NCBI GenBank assembly: GCA_025716815.1
Contig: JAIXMN010000002.1
Coordinates: 1,984,001 to 2,048,000 of the forward strand
DNA length: 64,000 nucleotides
Direction of reading: 5' to 3'
Origin: Dichotomocladium elegans
Taxonomy: Eukaryota; Mucoromycota; Mucoromycetes; Mucorales; Lichtheimiaceae
Numbering within the stretch: position 1 is the stretch's first letter; every line of letters starts with the position of its first letter. Positions 55,987 through 64,000 of this stretch are shown piece after piece. Both the position numbers and the translations under genes were made by a program. The notes below the pieces were generated by a model. The model did not search any database, was not told the origin of the DNA, and saw only the letters and a list, made by a program, of their open reading frames with translations.

Positions 55987-58900
55987 ATGGCTCCTCCCTT
56001 ACACTTTGAGAATGTCTTTTGGTCACAAAAGCAGCCTCAGGAACCCATTCCTGATTTTCAGACCGGTCTGCAAGTCCTGCACAATAAGCTTAACCAAAGC
56101 AAGATCGAGAACGACGAAATAATCTCCTTCTTCAAGGATCGCATTGCTACAGAAGAGGCATATGCTGCTCGCCTGAACGATCAGGCACGCGTTCAGCTGA
56201 AATTGGCGGGATTTGCTCGTGATGATGGTGCTGTGTTACGAGGATGCTTTGAGAATCTCAAGGAGGCCAATGGCCGATTTGGCGAGCAACATCTTCATAT
56301 TGCAACTACGTTGACAGAGACTGTGCTCCGGCCTCTGCAAAGATACCAGGAAGAGTATAAGCGCAATATACTGACAAGCAAGCAGTCGGTAGACGCAGCT
56401 CTTAAGCAGTTGGATGGACTGATCAAGGAGACCGAGCGGGCCCAGGCCACCTATCAGAAAAAGTTCCGGGCGCTTATGGAAGAAGAGCAAAATGAGAAAC
56501 CCTTGCCGTCCACCGCAACCTCTTCCCCACCATCTACTCCTACGGGTGGTACCCAGTTGCGCGAGCAGCAGAAACAACAAGGAGGAGGAGAGGAAGCAGT
56601 GGTAAGCGATGATAAATTAATCATTGGCACCCAACCAATGACCCGGGCAGAGTTGGATGAGCTTGTTGGAAAAATGAAGGATGGGATCCCAATTGGCGAG
56701 CATCGCGTTCCTATCCTTGGTCGTTACCAGAACACATCAACGGGTGAAGCCATTTCTGTCTGGCTTCAGCAGAACCTCCCACAGTGCAAAGATTCGCCTG
56801 CCATGGCTGACGTGGTGGGCCAGCAACTCATTCATCCACTTGGAATCCTCCGCCTTGTAGGTCAGCGTGGAAACAAGTTTTCACCGTCGGCTCAATCATT
56901 CTATCAATGGCGCGAGGAAGGGGTCGTCGCTGCGGCTGCAGCTGCTGCGGCTGCGGCTGCTAACTCGACCAACAGCACTGGTAATGCTACCAGCAGTGTA
57001 TCCAACTATGGATTCGGGTTTCTGGAAAGGATTGGAGGTCATCAACAGCCTTCGGAAGACCTTCTAAGAAGAGCTCAGCGCGAGGCATCCAGCGCTGAAG
57101 ATGCATACCGGGCCGCCGTCATACGGGTGAATCAAATGCGAATGGCGGTAGAGCAAGCTCTTGTAAGAAAGCTCAGTGATGCATTGGGTTGGAGGCAAGA
57201 TATTGCCTAATTGACGTGCGACACTAATCAGTCGGTCTTCTATCTCGCGTCCGTTCAGTTTGCGCATTTCGCAGAAATGGAAGAAGTGGAAATGAAGCGC
57301 TTAGCAGTTCTGAAACAAGGTCAGCGGGAGATACTTGGATCATGCTAGATCTGGATGTCAGTGCTAAACTGTAACCTTCCTTGGTTAGCTATATCGTCTT
57401 ACGCATTAAGCGTCTCGGAAATGTTGCCAGGCAATAAAGCCATTGTGGATGAGATGCTACTATATCAAGAATCGCTGAAGCCGGACCAAGATATCCAGTA
57501 TATCGTACAGCAGTACTGCGTGTCGAGTTTTTCACCAAAACCTATTTTGTTTGAGAGCCAAACCTATGGGATTGCCCGTCGTATGTCGACTGCTTTTGAT
57601 AGTTATTTATAGAGATATATGCTGAGCAAGTTTACCATTAGACCAGACATTTGGCGTACCCCTTGAGGAGCTTGCCAGACAAGCGGAGGATAATGTACCA
57701 CGATTTGTCAGCTACTTACTAGAAGCCATCGAAAAAGGTAAATAGAATTAAATCAGACGAACTACCTATTGTTATGAACATGTTTTTAATGTTTTTTACC
57801 CTCTAATCAAGGCTCTGATCAGCTAAGCAATGAAGGTGAGTTGTGTTGGGAAAACGAGGTTTCATTCTTACACTGTAAAATATCCCGATCTACCAGACAA
57901 GAAACGTCTGTGGTGTACACCGCTACCTTTGGATAAGGTTCATGCTGTTTGTATGGAGCTTAACGTCCCAAGCGACCAAGTCACTATGGATCTATTTCAA
58001 AATCGGGATCCGATGCTGCTAGTTGCCGTACTGCGGCTGTATTTATTAGAACTACCTGAGTGCCTCATGACATTTGAGTTCTACGATGCAGCGCAAGCAT
58101 TATACAGTAACCGTAAGTCAGATAGCATTAGGGTGATTTTTGTATATATGCATATTCTGAATGCCGTTGTTTACTTGGATACAGCTGACCAGGACGACAG
58201 TTTGCGTCTTCAGCCTTTGGGGAATTTAATTTCTACTTTACCTGGCCCTTACTTTTCGACATTAAGAAGATTAGTCGATACGATTTACCAGTAAGTTCGT
58301 ATATGCAAGTTTTTCTTCCCTTCCATTAAACCAATGACTGTTTTATTATTTATTTAGATATGTACAGAAGGAGAACATCATGGACTTTGTCCAGGTTATT
58401 GGGGAAACTCTCGGCCCTATCATTCTTCGACCACGCACAGAGTCGTTGGCAACACTTATCAGTCGAGTTCCCGGATACTTTGCACAAGACCTGATCAAAC
58501 ATCGTGACGTGCTATTTAATGAGGGTACATTCAAATCCCATGCTGAAAATGAAAAGCGACGCCACGCCCGACCGCTCAAGGCAGATACCGCTTCTATCGT
58601 AACTAATAACACATCCCAGGATGCCACGGTGACAACTCATAAGCAGCAACGCCGTGGCATTATGTCGTTTATGCGTGGTACCAATGAGGATAAATGGGGC
58701 ATGTTATTCCAGCGTACTGCACCGGGCTCCCAGCCCGGAAGCACACCTTCATCTGAACGGGTCTCGTCATCTTCCTTCACTCGGCCGGCTACCATCCCCA
58801 GCGGAACGGCTATCACCCAAGAATCTCCGCCCTTAACTCCTCAGATTCCAGCTGAAGAACCAGCATTGCGGCAGCAATCGATTGAGGAGCTACCTCCAGC

Positions 58901-59144
58901 ACAGACACCGCCAGCGCCAGCATCTCCAACAGATGAAAATATAATCAAGGAATCCACGCCAGTGGTACAGCCAGTGGAAAAGCCAGTGGTACAGCAACAG
59001 CAGCAACAAGGACAAGCAGTATCGGAAAAAGCCGATAAAGGAAAACCAAAGGATGATGTTGTTTTTGATGCTATCCAGGAAAACCAGAAGAATGAGAGTG
59101 ATGCATTAGACCCGTTTTTTGAGGATGAGGATGAAGACGATTAA
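55987..59144 (+). CDS. RGD2: F-BAR / DEP / RhoGAP protein (Rgd2-like)
   Basis: Eight exons: 55987-57162, 57232-57319, 57389-57580, 57642-57737, 57812-57835, 57897-58112, 58185-58290, 58358-59144; 894 aa, phases consistent. The F-BAR domain (FENVFWSQKQPQEPIPDFQ at the start) bends and binds membranes. It is interrupted by a DEP domain at about residues 208-310 (QPMTRAELDELVGKM to SFYQWRE) and an Ala run at about 315, then resumes and ends near LYQESLKPDQDIQYIVQQY. RhoGAP covers about 486-700 (TFGVPLEELARQAEDNVPRF; LVAVLRLYLLELPECLMTF). Fungal relatives act on Rho/Cdc42 GTPases in polarity and cytokinesis. The C-terminus is Pro/Gln-rich and acidic. The canonical GAP arginine finger context is not seen: the segment reads KKRLWCTPLP. 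Intron 1 was placed at gtaaga because the open frame runs into a stop. Confidence 0.92.
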
Positions 59145-59759
59145 AATGGCTTTATCTGTATTTGAATTGCGTCTTTTGCTGAGATACGCGTTTAAAAAAC
59201 ACGTACGTCAGACAGGGGCCAGATGCCGAAAACATAGTCACATAATGGAAAAATCTCTGGCTCTGGCTTTTTGTGCGAAGTCTCTACTTGGCATCCCAGT
59301 GATCTGCCCAACTCAAGTATCATTATTTCATTTTCTTTAACTTTATGAAAAAAAAAGGATGGAATCTTCATCGCCTGTCCACACTCTTCATCCCTCTTTT
59401 TTGCAGGAAGAGAGCTCTAGCTATAACGACGTTATTGGAATTCGGAACGGCAATCCAACACGTACTTCAGTTCCGCTCAATATTATAACAAATTGTGGGA
59501 TCACATCGGGAACGGGTCAGCTGGAAAGCGCACGAACGAGCAAAATGATTTCCATCCATTGATTATCCTACGGACGTCTCAGCTCCTCCACTCACTACTA
59601 CCAATCCGCAAAACCCCCCCAAGAAAAAAATTTAACCCATGGAGGCGGAATGAGCGTGTCCGAGCGCTAATAAAATGCCTTACAGAACATTGTATCTAGC
59701 ATGTGCTTCCTCCTCTTTGTTTCATTGCTTCGCTTTTTTTTTTTGTATTTTTTTAAGTC
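59145..59759. other. Intergenic region between RhoGAP and LEA_2-like gene
   Basis: About 600 bp between two plus-strand genes. Contains T-runs near 59734-59755, immediately before the next start codon, a typical pyrimidine-rich leader. No gene. Confidence 0.45.
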
Positions 59760-60771
59760 ATGATATCTCAATTGCCACCTCTCAACAACCGTGATAAGTC
59801 TCTCGACGATCCAGAGAAGGCGGGTACCTTTCACCGAGGTATATGGCAGCATAGATTTCTGCTAGGGGCTGCCAGCAGCTGACGCTTTTCCGGACTTCTC
59901 CACAGCATCATTCCAGGGGAACCGCATATCTATGCGGAAACAATCACTTACACGGAGGAACAAGTGCTGTCGATGTCTTTGTTGTGCATGCTGTCTGCCT
60001 GCCTGGGCAGGATACATGTTATGGTTTATTATTATCGCCATTATCATCTGCGTAATTGTCATCGCAGCGTTGCTCGGCACGTTTAAAATGCCAACGGTCG
60101 ACGTCCTTGACGTAACCAATGCGCCCGGCGAGGACAGCATTCAAATCACTTACAAAGGTAGTGAGTTTGATCTTGCGCTTGGTCTCATCGTGAACGTGAA
60201 CAATCCCAACGTGCTACCTATTCGGCTCAAGAACATCCAAGCTACGGTATCCTATTGTTTCAATTGGAAGACACACACAGAGAAAGAGAGAGGGAGGGTG
60301 GTAGGGAGACGTTGAGTCATAGAGATTTATTAACCCATGCACATAGGCCAACTTGCCTGCGCCCGACGGTAGTGGCGAAAGCTACTACATGGGATCTGGC
60401 TTCCTGGCAGCGCAGACCGTCCCGAAAAACAGCAATTACAATTTTACGTTCCCATTCAACATCGAGTATGACTATAATTCAGTCTCCTCGCAGGCGATGC
60501 TTTCGACACTTCTCGATGAATGCGGACTCTACGGCAGCGAAAGTAGCGAAGGCTTATCGTCATCGCAGATTACAGTGTCATACACCATTCATCTCAGCGC
60601 AAGTGTCCTTTTCGTCACCATCCACCCGACCCTGTCCGGTTCTGCATCTTTTGATTGCCCGTTCTCGGTATGTAATCGATGAAACCCGTTTTGGTTCCAC
60701 CTAATTGGGAACAAACTTAGAGCGACAGCGGGCTCGGTCTTTCCACCAGTTCTGTAGGGGGGCCTTTCTAA
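59760..60771 (+). CDS. LEA_2/WHy-like single-pass membrane protein
   Basis: Four exons: 59760-59838, 59906-60246, 60347-60667, 60721-60771; 263 aa. The short polar N-terminus (MISQLPPLNNRDKSL) leads to a basic, Cys-rich juxtamembrane stretch (RRNKCCRCLCCACC), a likely palmitoylation site. One membrane helix follows (MLWFIIIAIIICVIVIAALL), then a LEA_2 beta domain (QITYKGSEFDLALGLIVNVN with NPNVLPIRLKNI). This is the usual build of fungal LEA_2 vacuole or ER membrane proteins. The last exon, after a gtatgt donor, adds a short Ser/Gly tail ending VGGPF. Function unknown. Confidence 0.87.
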
Positions 60772-62360
60772 TTGACAACGGCATAACACATCATGTACTT
60801 GATACAATTCATCTGATACCCATCACCATACGCGCAACATCATCCCATCTCTTTTTTTTTCATGCACTCTGTTTCCCATCTCATCACTTCTTCAAGATAT
60901 TACCCCCTGCTAAAATAGAACAGAGAAGGCGGGATCCTGAACTTCTTTTTTCCGGGAAATGAAGGAGTTGGAAACAATTGCTGTGTCGGGAGAAATTTTA
61001 TCAGGGTGTTTCTATTTTTGTTTGCGCTTGGGCATTGCTCGTGCCTGCGCTTCCAAATCGCGGTATCCCACGGAAATGTGGATCATTGGCATCAAAACAA
61101 TTGCATGCCCTGTCTCTATACCAATAGCGGCAGAACGTGAGAGTTAAAATAAGCAGTAACTTCATCTGCTTATTCCCTCTGAGAGATTCGTTCTTCATCC
61201 TAGGTTGATTATCCGAAAGTTCCCGCCAATATGTGCTCCGGAAAGTCCGTGTTCATTACTTTACCCGCGTCGTTCTAGTGTCCTTTGCTTCGTAGGCTCT
61301 ACATACACAGGCACATCGTCCCGCCCCCCAAAGTCATCGCAGGCAACGCCATCTTGCTCAGATTTTCTTTTAGATCCGCTACATTTGATTTGGTCATTCG
61401 ATGTTTTTGTATATCCAAAAATACACTCGCTTTTCTTTTTGACAGGGAAAACAAGCGCGGGTGTGCAATTGAATGTAGCGCAATAGGGCACTCAGATCCA
61501 TCCTCATCCTCTTTAAATTTTTTCACTGATATATTCACCGGATTTTTATCCATGCCCTCCGCAAGTCTGTTCAGTGTGCGAGCCACTTGCCATGTTTATG
61601 CATTGCATAAACTCTATGCTTAACCCCACTTTGTATTACCCATTTCAGGAAAAAAAAAGATCGCTTTTGTTCCTTGATGTAGGCAAGATGATGCGGATGA
61701 TTTCAGAGGGCACTTGCACCCCTTTCTTCATTGTCTTTCCTATGTCCATTTAACCATACAGCATGCGCGCACGCACTTCTCGACATTAGGTAACATAAGG
61801 TTATACGATCCCTAAAAATACATATCAGACCGGATAGGTCAAATAGCGAGATATGTAAGGCTTCACCCCGCCCATCGAAAAATTGGGCATCTCGGAAGAC
61901 AGGATGCGCAAATAAACTGAGAAAAAGACAGATTACGCAAGAGCTTATTAGGTTATTCGAGACAAACAAGAGAGAGCCGTGAACAAAAGGAAAAGGAAGT
62001 TGATGAGCGAAGAAGAATTAAGGGACCAAATAAAATAGTCTACTACTTAAGCTTCTGTGCTTGCGGTAGAGCACTTGAACCGGCACTATTCAAGGACATC
62101 TTCATTGGGGAAATAACATTTCCAGTAATATCCTAAACCATGTCTATAAGGGAACTGACGATAAACCCTTGGTAATCATCAGAACCAGTTAGGCTTAGAG
62201 GGATTGGATATTGCATAAAAGCGGAGTATAGTAGTAAAGGAGACCGTATGCAATACATCACCTTTGCTGCTCTCATCATCTGCGCAATATCTATCAATTT
62301 GAAATACCGCTAACGGCCCGGGCGGTCTAAAACATCGGGAAAATAGCGCTAGAGCAAACA
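60772..62360. other. 1.6-kb region with unresolved minus-strand coding-like pieces
   Basis: No complete gene assembled. On the minus strand, 61586-61500 encodes RTLNRLAEGMDKNPVNISVK then KKFKEDEDG. 61430-61263 encodes KCSGSKRKSEQDGVAC and RDDVPVYVEPTKQRTLERRG. 61143-61024 encodes HAIVLMPMIHISVGYRDLEA and ARAMPKRKQK before a stop. They lie in different frames but in one direction, as exons of one small gene could. I could not connect them with phase-consistent introns. From 61.6 to 62.36 kb I see only the promoter of the peroxidase gene. Confidence 0.35.
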
Positions 62361-63292
62361 ATGGCCTTACGCAATCTCTTTACAAAATCAGGCATGAGCA
62401 AGTTTTTCGACTTCACCGTCAAAGATATCAAGAACCAGGACTGGGACCTCGGCACGCTGAAGGGCAATGTATGGATTCTCTCATCAATAGACTTCATTTC
62501 TTCGCTCATGCCTTATAAAAAAACAATAGGTTGTCCTTGTTGTCAATGTCGCGTCCAAGTGCGGCTTCACCAAGCAATACGCTGGTTTAGAAGATCTTTA
62601 CAAAAAGTACAAGGAGCGTGGCTTCACTATCGTTGGCTGCCCATGCAATCAGTTTGGCGGGCAAGGTAATTCGCACCTGCTCCTCTTGTATCCGTTTTCC
62701 TCTGGACCATCCGCTCACACGTTATTTGCAAATGTGTATAGAACCTGGCACTGAGGAGGAGATCCAGAATTTTTGCAAGCTCACGTATGACGTTTCATTC
62801 CCGCTCACGGCAAAGCTGTAGGTTTACCTTGAAAGGGACTGCCATGCATAACGTTAAACATATCATTTTTTAATCATACAGCCAAGTCAATGGCGACAAT
62901 GAAGCACCAATTTATAAGTTTCTGAAGGAATCCCAGCCCGGGATCCTCGGGTAAGCATAAAGGCGAATGAGTTTGAACCGGTAAAACTAACCAGGGAACT
63001 GCTATCTATGCTCGTCTCGCCGGGTCCCGTAAACAGCATGAAGCGAATCAAATGTAAGGTTAGAAATATGCTAATACGAGTAAATGACTAAAATATATTT
63101 GATGCAATAGGGAACTTTGAGGTGAGTAACACTCAAGTGTGACAATGGGTATCATAAGTGTGCACATCACCAAAGTGACACGGATTGTTATCATAGAAAT
63201 TCCTTGTCGATCGTGAGGGCAATGTGGTCAAGCGCTATGCTTCCCTCACCGGCCCCGAATCTATCGCTGCTGACATTGAGAAGCTCTTGTAA
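62361..63292 (+). CDS. Glutathione peroxidase (GPx / Hyr1 family)
   Basis: Seven exons: 62361-62468, 62530-62665, 62742-62817, 62882-62950, 63037-63053 (17 nt), 63111-63121 (11 nt), 63197-63292; 170 aa, phases consistent. Thiol peroxidase that reduces H2O2 and lipid hydroperoxides, in fungi usually with thioredoxin, and in yeast also a peroxide sensor. Active site: Cys47 in [12 protein letters not shown], the Gln of CPCNQFGGQ, and the Trp of IKWNFEKF, which is assembled across the two tiny exons. The Cys in [13 protein letters not shown] is the usual resolving cysteine. The first 11 residues ([11 protein letters not shown]) precede a second Met (MSKFFDF) that starts the canonical fold; the longer form could carry a mitochondrial targeting peptide. 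Confidence 0.95.
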
Positions 63293-64000
63293 CGATACTT
63301 ATCTTTGTTTCGATTATAGCCCATTTTTAATGATTTCAGGGATGCATCCCGCGCACATCTTTATGTTTACTTATCGTGTCTCTTTCAACATAAAGAACTC
63401 TCTGCTCCTAGTTGGCTGAATGTTTGGTGTAAAACTTGCACTTGAAGAGATTTCTCGGATGACATCTATCTTTTCGGAATAAAAAGTACAAGGGGCATAC
63501 AACAAATACGTCCGGCGTTGAGAGGATCCAGGCAAATCCATGGACGTAACAGCAGAATAGGTTGATCCCGGAGAGAATTTGATGCAATGGAGGGCAGACC
63601 TATCCAAAGCAGAATACGGCTCTTCGTTGTCTTTTCTTTGGCCTGTCCTCTTCCGTCTTGTGGAAAGCACTTGTGGCTTTTCTGTCTAATCTTACTTCTC
63701 TATCATCTATTCCCATTCTCTCTTTTCACTGACACTGGGGCAGACGCAAGACTGTAGTAGCTAACAGAGACTTGAAGTCATACAAACCCGCTCAGTGGGC
63801 CGAGGAAAAGTCGGACATCACAAGCGGGAATTCAACTACGGGAATGCAGGAGTACGGTTAATTCATGTAATGGGAACCACTATAACGGCATGGTCGCTAT
63901 ACAAGGTCGAAGGTTGTCTTTTGGGAGAGTGTACCAATACCCTTTTTTCTTCCCAAGTACGGATACTGTGGTATTCGTATCTTTCTATCTTCTTGCAGAA
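63293..64000. other. Right edge of the window, no confirmed gene
   Basis: About 700 bp. A plus-strand stretch at about 63752-63860 reads KTVVANRDLKSYKPAQWAEE and then reaches a stop; it may be an exon of a gene extending beyond the window, but I cannot identify it. A 99-codon minus frame at 63371-63670 is not convincing. Confidence 0.3.

Noticed and set aside
63371..63670. 99-codon minus frame containing GQRKDNEEPYSALD
   Set aside because: No homology, no splice context, and it overlaps the 3' flank of the peroxidase gene. A similar RKDNEE string at 61720 is too short to mean a repeat.
1..64000. tRNA, rRNA, CRISPR arrays
   Set aside because: No T-loop-like GGTTCGAATCC patterns with cloverleaf context, no rRNA segments and no regularly spaced direct repeats were seen; the genome is eukaryotic.

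Overview
The window reads as nuclear DNA of an early-diverging filamentous fungus, most likely a Mucoromycota/Mucorales species. The protein-coding genes are split by short introns of about 45-100 bp with GT...AG ends. The gene set is fungal: a fused isopropylmalate isomerase, a cobalamin-independent methionine synthase, a TRK potassium transporter, a NUM1/Mcp5-type cortical anchor with a C-terminal PH domain, and an F-BAR/DEP/RhoGAP protein. The transposon remnants belong to a DDE_3 (IS630/Tc1-mariner) group that I associate with Mucorales. The exact genus cannot be fixed by reading. I saw no tRNA, rRNA or CRISPR array.

Layout. 1-37 kb is a gene-rich block: a cytochrome P450 cut by the left edge; LEU1; a C2/His-rich/chitin-binding protein (-); a SAM methyltransferase (+); the NUM1-like cortical anchor (+); then a run of minus-strand genes (NPRL3 subunit of GATOR1, MBOAT wax-synthase-like acyltransferase, Dal5-type MFS permease, methionine synthase). 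These are followed by a thioesterase-like double-HotDog protein (-), a prolyl-4-hydroxylase-like dioxygenase (-), a TRK transporter with one apparent frameshift (-), and the PP2A B55 subunit (+).

37-52 kb is a gene-poor, repeat-rich island. It holds three frame-damaged DDE_3 transposase copies (a fourth lies at 26.7 kb), a tandem duplication, a decayed multi-frame gene of unknown family, a gene fragment resembling the region before the SET domain of SET9/SUV4-20 proteins, and a near-perfect inverted repeat with arms of about 775 bp around a 382-bp spacer. The inverted repeat is the most striking structure in the window.

52-63.3 kb is again gene-rich: a second SAM methyltransferase, two LEA_2-like single-pass membrane proteins flanking an F-BAR/DEP/RhoGAP gene, and a glutathione peroxidase built from seven exons, two of them only 17 and 11 nt.

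The genes do not form an obvious pathway cluster. They are mostly housekeeping: amino-acid synthesis (Leu, Met), TORC1 control (NPRL3), polarity/cortex (NUM1-like, RhoGAP, PP2A-B55), lipid metabolism, K+ uptake and peroxide defence. Exon coordinates were derived by hand from splice sites and reading phase. For nearly every complete gene the exon lengths sum to a multiple of three; the TRK gene does so only after allowing the frameshift, and one P450 exon join is unresolved.
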